Part shown: one piece after another, positions 17,510 to 25,233 of the stretch
Numbering within the stretch: position 1 is the stretch's first letter
Layout: each line of letters opens with the position of its first letter
Position numbers and translations under genes: made by a program
DNA from: Anabaena sp. 54
Lineage (GTDB): Bacteria; Cyanobacteriota; Cyanobacteriia; Cyanobacteriales; Nostocaceae
DNA: 32,700 nucleotides
NCBI GenBank assembly: GCA_900299285.1
Contig: OMJF01000095.1
Span: 1-32,700, forward strand
Direction of reading: 5' to 3'
Notes under the pieces: model-generated
What the model was told of the DNA's origin: nothing
Seen by the model: the letters and a program-made list of their open reading frames with translations, nothing else
Databases searched by the model: none

Positions 17510-17815
17510 AGTTTAGCAAGTGGAGCTTATTAATGATTACAATACTCTTTGGTTAAGAGTTTTTGTCGGTTGGGTTAAGCGACAGCGCAACCCAACAAAC
17601 GTCCGTAAATGTTGGGTTTCCTAACGTCAACCCAACCTACCTGATTTAATGTTTTTAGATTATAACCACCTGACAAATAATGTATTGGTGATGCTTGTAT
17701 ATTTTATCAGAAGTTAGGCATAAGGCAATCATAAAATAATCATTAATTATACAGGATTGGATGTATTTGGGTTTACGGTAGTATTTAGTTCTTTAACTTT
17801 TATCTTATATATCCC
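17510..17815. other. 306-bp intergenic region
   Basis: Apart from the GGTTGGGTT-family element at 17568-17640, it is AT-rich and holds no recognisable gene or RNA. It would include the promoters of the two divergently transcribed neighbours. Confidence 0.5.
17568..17640. mobile_element. 73-bp GGTTGGGTT-family MITE-like element
   Basis: It begins GGTTGGGTTAAGCGACAGCG, ends TTTCCTAACGTC then AACCCAACCTAC, and has an inner GCAACCCAACA / TGTTGGG repeat. The GGTTGGGTT and AACCCAACC ends are perfectly inverted (9 bp). Confidence 0.7.
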
Positions 17816-18127
17816 ATGAAACCTCAAGATGTAGTTGAAATTTTGAATACCGCAAAGAAAGTGATCGCACCATTTGTCTGGGTCAAGTCAGCCACTGAAA
17901 CCTTCCAGTTTTACATGAATGCTGGAAAGTGGGTTTGGAAAACGATTTCTGATTCTTCTAATTCTGATAGGTCGGGGCAGTGGTGCGTTACGGTTCGTCC
18001 AAAGTACGGAAGGGATTTTGGTGCGGTTAATGATCAGCACTTTTACTTTGAATCTAAATCGGATGCACAAGATTTCGTAGACATGAAGAAACTAACTGAT
18101 ACCGAGTCAATGTTTCTAATTTCGTAG
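17816..18127 (+). CDS. Hypothetical protein with tail altered by a tandem duplication
   Basis: The 103-residue protein has no recognised family. It opens MKPQDVVEILNTAKKVIAPF with a hydrophobic, aromatic-rich first half. Near residue 87 the coding DNA runs into a 47-bp direct duplication (18074-18120 and 18121-18158), and because 47 is not a multiple of three the frame shifts. The current frame ends MFLIS at 18127. Reading the second copy in the original frame instead continues FVDMKELTDTES and then 9 more residues (IVYIYKPRG), ending at 18186. The ancestral protein was therefore likely longer by about 4 residues with a different last stretch. Function is unknown. Confidence 0.55.
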   Translation: MKPQDVVEILNTAKKVIAPFVWVKSATETFQFYMNAGKWVWKTISDSSNSDRSGQWCVTVRPKYGRDFGAVNDQHFYFESKSDAQDFVDMKKLTDTESMFLIS

Positions 18128-18158
18128 ACATGAAGGAACTAACTGATACCGAGTCAAT
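18074..18158. repeat. 47-bp tandem duplication
   Basis: TTCGTAGACATGAAGAAACT (18074 on) and TTCGTAGACATGAAGGAACT (18121 on) begin two copies that agree in nearly every base through ACTGATACCGAGTCAAT. The unit is 47 bases, causing a frameshift in the gene at 17816. Confidence 0.9.
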
Positions 18159-18215
18159 TGTTTACATTTATAAGCCGAGAGGATAAGTTATGAATTAGAC
18201 ATTTCCGAAAAATAA

Positions 18216-18245
18216 TGTAGAGACGTTCCATGGAACATCTCTACA
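18216..18245. repeat. 30-bp palindrome, TGTAGAGAC family
   Basis: The arms TGTAGAGACGTTCC and GGAACATCTCTACA differ from a perfect inversion at one base. Related copies are at 18489, 24544 and 25234. Confidence 0.8.
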
Positions 18246-18488
18246 ATGGTTTCAAACTATGGACATAAAATGTAGTGCGATGCTTGCGGCAGCAGTTAGC
18301 GATCGCACCATAGGTATCGCACTTTAACCAGAAATAGCGATAGACAAAATTGGCGATCGCCTGATACTTTCGCAATAGTTCTATTTTTTTGTAAATCAAA
18401 CGAGATTCCTATACAAAATTAGCAGTTGTAGCGGCTAAAACCTATCCACAATGGACGTGTCCATTACATAAGCGTTTTCTAAAACCCC

Positions 18489-18518
18489 TGTAAAGACTTT
18501 CTATAGAACGTCTCTACA
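18489..18518. repeat. 30-bp palindrome, TGTAGAGAC family (degenerate)
   Basis: TGTAAAGACTTTC and GAACGTCTCTACA form an imperfect inverted pair of the same family. Confidence 0.65.
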
Positions 18519-18647
18519 TTAATTTTCACCAAATATCTAATAAATAATAGTATAGCGATCGCCTACACCAGTGCGGAAAGCGATCGCTCCATTTAAATGA
18601 GTAGACACTGAAAGTACAATAAAATTATCCTTCATTTAAACCCCATC

Positions 18648-18833
18648 ATGGTTATCCAAGAACTCGAACAACAACTCCTTCAGCTTTCGCATGACGATAA
18701 ACTGTATATTATTCAACTCCTTGCCCAAAGCTTAACTACAAGCAATGCCAACTCAGAACAACCTACTAAAATCTCAGAATTTTTCCGTCAATCCCCCCTA
18801 GCTGAACTCACTGAAGAACTCGACTTGAAGTGA
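18648..18833 (+). CDS. Small antitoxin-like protein, orphan
   Basis: The 61-residue protein has a helical start, VIQELEQQLLQLSHDDKLYI, and a charged C-terminus, SPLAELTEELDLK. These small cyanobacterial proteins resemble addiction-module antitoxins and usually precede a toxin gene. Here no toxin follows: the next 40 bases are non-coding and the next gene is on the other strand. It is either an orphan or part of a decayed pair. Function is inferred from shape only. Confidence 0.6.
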   Translation: MVIQELEQQLLQLSHDDKLYIIQLLAQSLTTSNANSEQPTKISEFFRQSPLAELTEELDLK

Positions 18834-18870
18834 AATTTTTGCACCTGCAACTAATTGAGTGGAAATATTC

Positions 18871-20025
18871 TCAATTCTCAATATTATTTTTGAGTTTATC
18901 TAGCATTGCTGAAATTAGTTTGTCTCTCTCCAGCAATGAACCATCTAACCCTGTAACTTGACCAAAAGTATCATCAATAATTTTTGTACTACCTTGATAA
19001 ATATGAACATGAATACCCATTTCTTGAGGTTGATTGCCAGTCCAGAGAATAGCTGGTGTTGAAGCCCACACCTTTAGCTGATGGTCATGATAATCTCTAA
19101 GGTCAAGGATACGATCACTATTAACAAAGTTGGGATTTTTTGTAAATTTATCTACTAATTCCTTAATTGGACTACTAATAATTGGTTCTTTTGACCAATT
19201 AGAATCAGCCCCACAGTTACCACAGAAATGCTTTTTATGTGGGTTCTTTGCAAAATCTCCTAAATCTAAATGTGGATGATGGCATTTATTACAATTAAGT
19301 AAGCCCAAAGGAAGATTATTGATCAATGCTTCTAGATACGCCAATGCTGCTGGGGGAGCAATAACAACTCTTTTCTTATCCTCCATCACACCAAGCAAGG
19401 GTAATATATCATTTGCTGTTATTACGACTGCTGGAAAATTGGAGTCAATGGTTTTTTTGCCTCTTATTTTGGGACGTGCGTGTACATGAATTTTGACATC
19501 TTCAATATCTGTTTCATCTGTAGTATTGATTGCTGTTGGTAAAGCTGCCCAAATGCCAATCCCTCCTTCATAATCACCAGGGTCAATGACCAAAGGATTT
19601 TTTGTGTAATCCATTGGCTGTTTCGCATTTGCACATCTAATACCCTCTTCACCTTGTTGTGCAGCTTGCAGCAAATCTGCTTTAGTTCCCCAGTGTACCT
19701 GATGTGTCCTACACCACCAACGTTGCGCTCCATTGCGGAATTTACCACATTCGACTATATCACAAGGTAAAATTACTCCTTCGCCGCTTTCTTCTGATGG
19801 AAATTGTCCTATAACACTTTCGCTAAATGGAACAGCATTTCCTAGTGTTCTTCCCTCTCCCCATACTACTGCAAACTCCTTGGTCATTTTGCCAACGGTA
19901 GCTACTTCTTCTACCCCCAGCGATTTAATGATTTTTGTCTCACCACGTTTCTTTTCTGCGTTGTATCGTTCTTCCGCAAGATATAGATATGTGACTCCAT
20001 CCTTAATTTGGCGCTTAATGAACAT
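18871..20025 (-). CDS. Unrecognised 384-residue metal-binding protein with a duplicated IHVH domain
   Basis: I do not recognise this family. Residues about 146-205 (VIDPGDYEGGIGIWAALPTA, then IHVHARPK and KKTIDSNFPAV) align by eye with about 305-358 (ILDLRDYHDHQLKVWASTPA, then IHVHIYQG and TKIIDDTFGQV). This is an internal duplication, each copy with an HxH pair. Between them lies a Cys/His-rich core, C245-x2-C248-H-H-P-H (residues 245-252), then H263, H266 and FCGNCG at 267-272, which looks like a zinc ribbon. Another Cys/His group lies at 88-111 (C88, C93, C105, H108, H111). The N-terminus ends in ETKIIKSLG. AGGAGGG lies 8 bases before the ATG at 20025. A perfect 20-bp palindrome lies just upstream. 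The ABC/MarR operon is divergent. I propose metal binding but no function. Confidence 0.75.
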   Translation of the reverse strand: MFIKRQIKDGVTYLYLAEERYNAEKKRGETKIIKSLGVEEVATVGKMTKEFAVVWGEGRTLGNAVPFSESVIGQFPSEESGEGVILPCDIVECGKFRNGAQRWWCRTHQVHWGTKADLLQAAQQGEEGIRCANAKQPMDYTKNPLVIDPGDYEGGIGIWAALPTAINTTDETDIEDVKIHVHARPKIRGKKTIDSNFPAVVITANDILPLLGVMEDKKRVVIAPPAALAYLEALINNLPLGLLNCNKCHHPHLDLGDFAKNPHKKHFCGNCGADSNWSKEPIISSPIKELVDKFTKNPNFVNSDRILDLRDYHDHQLKVWASTPAILWTGNQPQEMGIHVHIYQGSTKIIDDTFGQVTGLDGSLLERDKLISAMLDKLKNNIEN

Positions 20026-20044
20026 AATTGTTTCCCTCCTGTTT

Positions 20045-20064
20045 AGTTTCCGTATACGGAAACT
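20045..20064. promoter_or_regulatory. Perfect 20-bp palindrome, candidate operator
   Basis: AGTTTCCGTATACGGAAACT is its own exact reverse complement. It lies just upstream of the ribosome site (AGGAGGG) of the 384-residue gene, between it and the divergent ABC operon. It is probably a dimeric repressor site. The regulator is unknown. Confidence 0.6.
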
Positions 20065-20131
20065 TAGGGATATATTACCAAATAATTCAAGATCAACTTA
20101 ATCTTGACTTTTAGAAAAAATATGCCAAACT

Positions 20132-20154
20132 AATATTTAGATAACCTAAATATT
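20132..20154. promoter_or_regulatory. 9-bp inverted repeat upstream of the ABC/MarR operon
   Basis: AATATTTAG, a 5-base spacer (ATAAC) and CTAAATATT lie 25 bases before the GTG start of the ABC gene. A 23-bp symmetric site of this kind is typical of MarR-family operators, and a MarR gene lies in the same operon, so autoregulation is likely. Confidence 0.5.
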
Positions 20155-20178
20155 TGAATAAGGAAGTAAATCCTACTC

Positions 20179-21033
20179 GTGACGAAACTTACGGGAAGAA
20201 TAGAATCTGCGGAAATACCTGCACAAGTTCCAAAGTCGGTAATATTGCAAACCTTGGAACTGACGCGCCGCTTTGAAAAATTTACAGCCGTTGATGCTCT
20301 AAATATCTCCGTCACATCAGGAGAAGTTTTTGGTTTACTCGGTCCCAATGGTGCTGGTAAAAGCACAGTAATTAAAATGTTAACCACCTTGCTACCAGTC
20401 AGTAGCGGGAAAGCATACTTAGCTGGTTATGATGTGACTCGTCAACCTGATGCTGTGAGAAGGGTGATAGGTTATGTACCTCAAGCTTTATCAGCAGATG
20501 GAACTTTGACGGGTTATGAAAATCTTTTGATATTTGCCAAGTTGTATGATATTCCCCCTCGACGCAGAAAACAGCAAATTGCTGATGTGTTGGAGTTCAT
20601 GGGTTTGGAAGATGCAGCACATCGCCTAGTGAGAACTTTTTCTGGGGGGATGATTCGTAAGTTAGAAATTGCCCAGGCTATTTTACATCAACCGCAGATT
20701 TTGTTTTTGGATGAGCCGACAGTGGGATTAGATCCTGTTGCTAGAACTCAAGTATGGCAACTTGTACAACAACTTCGTATTGAGTACGGTACAACTATCT
20801 TTTTAACTACCCACTTTTTAGAGGAAGCTGATAGTTTATGTAACCGAGTGGTGATTATGAATCAAGGTAAAGAAATTATCACCGGTTCACCCGCAGACTT
20901 AAAAGCAGCCATAGGAAAACCAGACGCAACTTTAGATGATGTATTCATCCACTACGCAGGTAATCAATTAGTATCAGGAGTGAGTTACAGTGAAACCGCA
21001 AGAACTAGACGCACTACACAACGGTTGGGCTGA
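20179..21033 (+). CDS. ABC-2-type exporter, ATP-binding protein (DrrA-like)
   Basis: The 284-residue ATPase has Walker A GPNGAGKS (55-62), signature TFSGGMIRKLE near 153-162, Walker B ILFLDEP near 174-180 and the GLDP D-loop after it. The start is GTG at 20179, with AAGGAAG upstream. The class moves antibiotics, lipids or other small molecules outward together with an ABC-2 permease, which follows immediately and overlaps by 44 bases. It is the first gene of an operon with a permease, a MarR repressor and an MFS exporter. The substrate is not known. Confidence 0.9.
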   Translation: MTKLTGRIESAEIPAQVPKSVILQTLELTRRFEKFTAVDALNISVTSGEVFGLLGPNGAGKSTVIKMLTTLLPVSSGKAYLAGYDVTRQPDAVRRVIGYVPQALSADGTLTGYENLLIFAKLYDIPPRRRKQQIADVLEFMGLEDAAHRLVRTFSGGMIRKLEIAQAILHQPQILFLDEPTVGLDPVARTQVWQLVQQLRIEYGTTIFLTTHFLEEADSLCNRVVIMNQGKEIITGSPADLKAAIGKPDATLDDVFIHYAGNQLVSGVSYSETARTRRTTQRLG

Positions 21034-21844
21034 AACAAAGCATTCACCGTCAAAAGGTATTTTTTCTGCTATCAAAAACCTATTTACTAAAACACTGGTA
21101 ATTACTGAGTTAGAAGTGCGAAAACTCCGCCATGATCCCAGTGATTTAGTGATTAGGGCTGTACAACCGGCTTTATGGCTAATGATTTTTGGGCAAGTGT
21201 TTACTCGCACTCGCGCTATCCCTACAGGTGATATACCTTACTTGGATTTTATGACTCCTGGTATTTTGGCTCAAAGTGCGTTATTTGTGGCCATTTTTTC
21301 TGGGGGGATGACATTAATTTGGGAACGTGATTTAGGAGTTGTGCATAAATTTCTAGCAGCACCCATACCCCGCGCTGCCATTGTTTTAGGTAAAGATATT
21401 GCTTCTGGTGTGCGTTGTTTTTTCCAAGTGGTGTTTATTTACCTTTTAGCTTTGTTGTTAGGTGTACACTTAAATCACAATCCTTTAGCTTTTGTACAAG
21501 TAGTTTTAGTTGTGTTTTTAGGTGCTGGTTGTTTTTGCACTTTTTCCTTAATTATCGGCTGTTTAGTGAAATCGCGGGAAAGGTTTACGGGAATTGGGCA
21601 ATTAATCACCATGCCGTTGTTTTTTGCCAGTAATGCGATCTATCCTATCTCATTGATGCCAAGTTGGTTAAAGGTCATTTCTCACTTGAATCCTTTGACG
21701 TATGAAGTGGATGCTTTGCGGGGTGCAATGCTGGCTCATGGCTCAAGTATTTATGGGTTCGGGTTAGACTGTACAATTCTCTTGCTAACATTAATAGGTT
21801 TAACCTACATCTGTGGACGACTTTATCCACGGGTGGCGATGTAA
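20990..21844 (+). CDS. ABC-2-type exporter permease
   Basis: The 284-residue membrane protein has six predicted membrane segments after a roughly 50-residue cytoplasmic start. LDFMTPGILAQSALFVAIFSGG, ERDLGVVHKFLAAPIPR and HLNPLTYEVDALRG are ABC-2 permease signatures. The GTG at 20990 lies inside the end of the ATPase gene, preceded by AGGAG about 8 bases upstream. It partners the ATPase upstream as a homodimeric or heteromeric exporter. Confidence 0.9.
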   Translation: MKPQELDALHNGWAETKHSPSKGIFSAIKNLFTKTLVITELEVRKLRHDPSDLVIRAVQPALWLMIFGQVFTRTRAIPTGDIPYLDFMTPGILAQSALFVAIFSGGMTLIWERDLGVVHKFLAAPIPRAAIVLGKDIASGVRCFFQVVFIYLLALLLGVHLNHNPLAFVQVVLVVFLGAGCFCTFSLIIGCLVKSRERFTGIGQLITMPLFFASNAIYPISLMPSWLKVISHLNPLTYEVDALRGAMLAHGSSIYGFGLDCTILLLTLIGLTYICGRLYPRVAM

Positions 21845-21863
21845 TCTGGAGAAAAACGGTCTT

Positions 21864-22322
21864 ATGAGTTTGGATAAACCCTCTGAAAAATGTGCCGCTA
21901 GGGTGATGGAAACTGTCCCCTTATTGATGCGGTTTATCCGAGCCGAAATGCGGACTCACAGTGCAAACTCTTTATCTATACCACAATTGCGATCGCTCGC
22001 ATTTCTCAATCGTAACCCCGGCGCTTCCTTATCTGAGGTAGCAGAACATTTAGGAGTAACCTGTGCTACAGCATCAACAACTATAGAAAGACTTGTACAA
22101 CGTCATCTGGTGCAACGCACTGATAACCCTCAAGAACGGCGAAGAGTAGTCCTGAATTTGACGAGAGAGGGAAAATTGCTTTTAGAACAATCCCAGGAAA
22201 AAACTCGCAGGGAAATTGCGGAAATTATAGAGAGTTTAACACCAGAACAAGTATTAAAAATTGAAGAAGGGTTAAGTTTACTAAAAAATGTCTTCGAGCA
22301 AACAGAAACAAATCCCCGCTAA
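21864..22322 (+). CDS. MarR-family transcriptional regulator
   Basis: The 152-residue protein has a winged helix-turn-helix in the middle: SIPQLRSLAFLNRNPGASLS, then VAEHLGVTCATASTTIERLV near residue 63 and the wing RTDNPQERRRVVLNLTREG. It begins 19 bases after the permease stop and overlaps the MFS gene by 35 bases. It very likely represses this exporter operon and releases it in the presence of a small-molecule ligand, acting at the inverted repeat at 20132-20154. That last point is inference. Confidence 0.9.
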   Translation: MSLDKPSEKCAARVMETVPLLMRFIRAEMRTHSANSLSIPQLRSLAFLNRNPGASLSEVAEHLGVTCATASTTIERLVQRHLVQRTDNPQERRRVVLNLTREGKLLLEQSQEKTRREIAEIIESLTPEQVLKIEEGLSLLKNVFEQTETNPR

Positions 22323-23553
22323 TAATAACGCTGCACACGATCCCTTTGCAGCCATGAGATTTCGAGATTATCGGTTATTTACTATTGGGCGTGTTCTCTT
22401 ATTTACAGGAGGACAAATGCAGACCGTGGCCATTGGTTGGGAACTTTATGAGCGCACCCATTCCCCTTTGGCGTTAGGTGGAGTGGGATTAGCACAAGTT
22501 TTACCAATGATTTTACTCACATTAATAGCAGGTCATGTTGCTGATAAGTATAATCGCCAACGCACTACTTTACTAGCAATTTTCCTGCTGGCTGTTTGTT
22601 CACTGAGTTTAGGAGTGATTTCCTACACCAAAGGTGCGATTTTTCTAGTTTATGCTTGTTTGGTGTTAATGGGTGTAGCAAGGGCATTTCTGAAACCTGC
22701 CAGTGATGCTTTAATGTGGCAGTTAATACCGACTAATCTTTTTTCTAATGCAGCGACTTGGGTAAGTAGTAGCTTTCAATTAGCGTCGGTGATAGGTCCA
22801 TCCTTGGGAGGATTGGGTATTGCTCTGTTCAAAAGTGCTACAGGAGTATATATAGTAGCAGCGATCGCTTCACTATTGTGTTTAGCCTCTGTAGCCGCCA
22901 TTAAACCCCAACCAACGAATTTTAGCAAAGAACCAGTATCTTTAAAATCCCTAGCTGCGGGGGCTGAATTTGTCTGGAATAATCAATTAATTCTCGCGGC
23001 CATTACCCTCGATTTATTTGCGGTTTTATTTGGTGGTGCTATAGCATTATTACCCGTTTTTGCAAAGGATATTTTGCACGCTGGTCCTGTGGAATTGGGC
23101 TATTTACAAGCTGCCCCATCCATAGGTGCATTAATTATGGCAGGATTGTTAGTATATTTACCACCTATCCGTAAAGCTGGACCCGCATTACTATGGTCTG
23201 TAGTTGGGTTTGGTGTGGTGACAATAATCTTTGGTTTGTCCCGTTGGGTGTGGTTGTCGTTATTGATGTTGGCATTCAGTGGGGCGTTAGATAGTATTAG
23301 TGTGGTAATTCGTCATACTTTGGTGCAAATTAAAACTCCTGACCATTTACGGGGTCGAGTTGCGGCTATTAACAGTGTGTTTATTAGTGCATCTAATGAG
23401 TTAGGGGGTTTTGAATCTGGTTTAACTGCTGCTTTATTTGGACCTGTTTTCTCTGTAGTTGGTGGAGGTATTGGGACGATTTTGGTGGTGGTTGCAACGG
23501 CAGCAATCTGGCCGGATATTCGCAAGTTAGGGGCGTTGCATGAGGATTTATAG
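22288..23553 (+). CDS. MFS exporter (MFS_3 type)
   Basis: The 421-residue protein has about 12 membrane segments. FRDYRLFTIGRVLLFTGGQM near the start, GHVADKYNRQRTTLLAI in the first loop and TPDHLRGRVAAINSVFI near the end are MFS_3/EntS-like signatures. It overlaps the MarR gene by 35 bases and is the last gene of the efflux operon. It is related in type to the MFS protein at 4213-5520. The substrate is unknown. Confidence 0.9.
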   Translation: MSSSKQKQIPANNNAAHDPFAAMRFRDYRLFTIGRVLLFTGGQMQTVAIGWELYERTHSPLALGGVGLAQVLPMILLTLIAGHVADKYNRQRTTLLAIFLLAVCSLSLGVISYTKGAIFLVYACLVLMGVARAFLKPASDALMWQLIPTNLFSNAATWVSSSFQLASVIGPSLGGLGIALFKSATGVYIVAAIASLLCLASVAAIKPQPTNFSKEPVSLKSLAAGAEFVWNNQLILAAITLDLFAVLFGGAIALLPVFAKDILHAGPVELGYLQAAPSIGALIMAGLLVYLPPIRKAGPALLWSVVGFGVVTIIFGLSRWVWLSLLMLAFSGALDSISVVIRHTLVQIKTPDHLRGRVAAINSVFISASNELGGFESGLTAALFGPVFSVVGGGIGTILVVVATAAIWPDIRKLGALHEDL

Positions 23554-23567
23554 GGGAAAGTAGCTCA

Positions 23568-23593
23568 CGCAGAGGCGCAGAGGCGCAGAGAGG
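23568..23593. repeat. CGCAGAGG short direct repeat
   Basis: Three CGCAGAG(G) units in a row, then AGAGG. Same family as 16254-16277. It begins 15 bases after the MFS stop. Confidence 0.6.
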
Positions 23594-23675
23594 AAGAAGG
23601 AGTCTCAAGAATGAACTATTTATTACCTCTCTGATTGAAAGTTGATGAACAATGAATTATATTCAAAATAATGCC

Positions 23676-23769
23676 ATAGACATCTGGTGGTAATTAAATG
23701 TGTGTAGTCACCAAACCCTTGTAGGGACAATTCATGAATTGTTCCTACGATAATTTTCACCAGATGTAT
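23676..23769. mobile_element. 94-bp MITE-like element, ATAGACATCTGGTG termini (copy A)
   Basis: The sequence is nearly identical to 26965-27060, with the same order and spacing: left arm ATAGACATCTGGTGGTAATT, then TGTAGTCACCAAACC, then the palindrome TAGGGACAATTCATGAATTG (the right arm here reads TTCCTA), then CACCAGATGTAT. The terminal repeat is imperfect here and perfect in copy B. Confidence 0.8.
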
Positions 23770-23850
23770 AATTGACCAGATATTTTCGTATACTGTGGGT
23801 TAGGGTGGGTTGATCACAAGGTTTTATTACTGAATTTTTTCTCAGGGACG

Positions 23851-24150
23851 ATGCACGTTATTAGTTTTAAAATATTAAAAGAATATGCAGAAAATCACGC
23901 TGATTGTGAGGAAGCACTTAACAACTGATATAAAATCGCTAGTAAAGCTAAATGGTCAAATTTGGTTGCAGTACAACAGGTTTTTCCTAAAGCTGAGGCT
24001 GTAGGTAATTTTACAGTTTTTAATATTAAAGGAAATAAATACCGCTTAATTGTTAGTATAGACTATGAAGGTCAATTAATTTATATTAAATATATCCTCA
24101 CCCACGCGGAATACGATAAGGACAATTGGAAAAATGACCCTTACTTTTAA
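23851..24150 (+). pseudogene. higB: higB-type toxin gene with a premature stop
   Basis: The frame from the ATG at 23851 reads MHVISFKILKEYAENHADCE and continues to a TGA at 23926-23928, where HigB proteins usually have Trp (NNW). After the stop the same frame runs on to 24150 with the full HigB pattern: KAKWSNLVAVQQVFPKAEAV, then NKYRLIVSIDYEGQ and ILTHAEYDKDNW. One base change (TGG to TGA) explains the break. An internal TTG at 23962 could only start a fragment. The toxin would be a RelE/HigB-fold mRNA interferase. The higA antitoxin overlaps its end and is intact. Confidence 0.8.
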
Positions 24151-24535
24151 TCCCGAGAAATACAAAGAACTATTAACAGCCTATCTTCCTAAAGTTATCA
24201 GGACTGAAGCAGAAAACGAACAAGCTTTAGCTATTGTCGAAGATTTAATGCACCGAAAACGCAGTCCAGAAGAAAATGAACTCTATCAATTACTAATTAC
24301 TTTAATTGAAAAATTTGAACAAGAATATTATCAGTCTAATCAGCAAAATAATCCTCAATCTATGTTGTTATTTCTTTTAGAACAATCTGATAAAACTAAA
24401 GCTGATTTACAAACTGTTTTAGAATCAGAAACTTTAGTTGATAACATTTTAAACGGCAATCAGAAAATAAATCCAGAATTAACCCAAAAATTAGCAGACT
24501 TTTTTGATATGGAAGCAAGTATATTTCATGAATAG
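24134..24535 (+). CDS. higA: HigA-like antitoxin
   Basis: The 133-residue protein opens with the long helical N-terminal segment of cyanobacterial HigA proteins (MTLTFNPEKYKELLTAYLPK) and ends with an XRE-type helix-turn-helix (TKADLQTVLESETLVDNILN, then INPELTQKLADFF). Its start overlaps the end of the higB reading frame by 17 bases, the usual toxin-first order. With the toxin inactivated it would survive as an antitoxin without a partner, still able to bind the module's promoter. Confidence 0.8.
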   Translation: MTLTFNPEKYKELLTAYLPKVIRTEAENEQALAIVEDLMHRKRSPEENELYQLLITLIEKFEQEYYQSNQQNNPQSMLLFLLEQSDKTKADLQTVLESETLVDNILNGNQKINPELTQKLADFFDMEASIFHE

Positions 24536-24543
24536 GATTATTC

Positions 24544-24573
24544 TGTAGAGACATTCCATAAAACATCTCTACA
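24544..24573. repeat. 30-bp palindrome, TGTAGAGAC family
   Basis: TGTAGAGACATTCC with a right arm ACATCTCTACA. It lies between higA and the convergent peroxiredoxin-like gene and may serve as a bidirectional terminator, though no U-tract is obvious. Confidence 0.65.
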
Positions 24574-24601
24574 TTAATAGTTTTCTCCAAAAAATCCCTA
24601 A

Positions 24602-25201
24602 CTACCCAACCGTCACCCGAACTTTATAATAAACCGGCTCATTCCCTGCCTTCCATTTAATATTACAACCAATACTCGGCTTTTGCTCCCAAGTAATTAC
24701 CTCATCTGCTAAAACATAATTAATCGCTTTCCGTAAATCTTGTCCAGTTACAGGTAAACCATTTTTCGGGCGACTATCATCTAATTGTCCCCGATAAGCG
24801 AGTTTTCTATTAGCATCAAATACAAAAAAGTCAGGGGTGCAAGCCGCAAAAAAATCTTTAGCTACCTTTTGACTTTCATCATAAAGTAAAGGATAGGATA
24901 AATCTATTTCTTCGGCAAAATCTTTCAGTAATTCTGGTGCATCATCAGGATGAGTATTAATATCATTAGAACTAATGGCTACAATACCCACATTTTTATT
25001 TTGGTAATCTTGTCCTAATTTTGCTAATTCAAATTTGATATGCTGCACAAAAGGACAATGACGGCTAAGAAATATAACTACTAATACTTTTTTATCACCA
25101 AAATTTGCCAATGAAATCGTTTTCCCTGAAACCACATCTGGGAGATGAAAATTAGGTGCTAAAGTTCCCAAAGGTAACATTGTCGAAGGTGTTAAAGCCA
25201 T
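24602..25201 (-). CDS. Thioredoxin-fold (redoxin / AhpC-TSA-like) protein
   Basis: The 199-residue protein starts MALTPSTMLPLGTLAPNFHL. APNFHLPDVV and VLVVIFLSRHCPFVQHIK are redoxin/AhpC-TSA features. Only one Cys is in the active-site loop (RHCPF), so it is not a CxxC thioredoxin. It resembles the PRX-like cyanobacterial thioredoxin-family proteins and may act as a peroxidase or thiol reductase. An in-frame extension to 25249 would begin inside a perfect palindrome and is unlikely to be coding. It is about 100 bases from the TauD-like gene on the same strand. Confidence 0.8.
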   Translation of the reverse strand: MALTPSTMLPLGTLAPNFHLPDVVSGKTISLANFGDKKVLVVIFLSRHCPFVQHIKFELAKLGQDYQNKNVGIVAISSNDINTHPDDAPELLKDFAEEIDLSYPLLYDESQKVAKDFFAACTPDFFVFDANRKLAYRGQLDDSRPKNGLPVTGQDLRKAINYVLADEVITWEQKPSIGCNIKWKAGNEPVYYKVRVTVG

Positions 25202-25233
25202 AAAATCAAAATCCTTGAATTTTCTAATTACAG

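Larger units (their letters stand above)
18128..18647. other. 520-bp gene-poor region rich in palindromes and HIP1 sites
   Basis: The region contains two 30-bp palindromes of the TGTAGAGAC family (18216-18245 and 18489-18518). It has a foldback with AGTGCGAT / ATCGCACT ends (about 18274-18323) and a 14-bp palindrome ATGGACGTGTCCAT (18451-18464). HIP1 octamers lie near 18299, 18353, 18555 and 18580. No gene is seen. Confidence 0.6.

Noticed and set aside
18871..20025. Transposase (IS1634-like N-terminus, KIIKSLG)
   Set aside because: The rest of the protein lacks a DDE domain and is instead Cys/His-rich with a duplicated IHVH domain. No terminal inverted repeats fit.
23962..24150. Short gene starting at TTG inside the higB frame
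   Set aside because: It is the 3' part of the interrupted HigB frame, not a separate gene.
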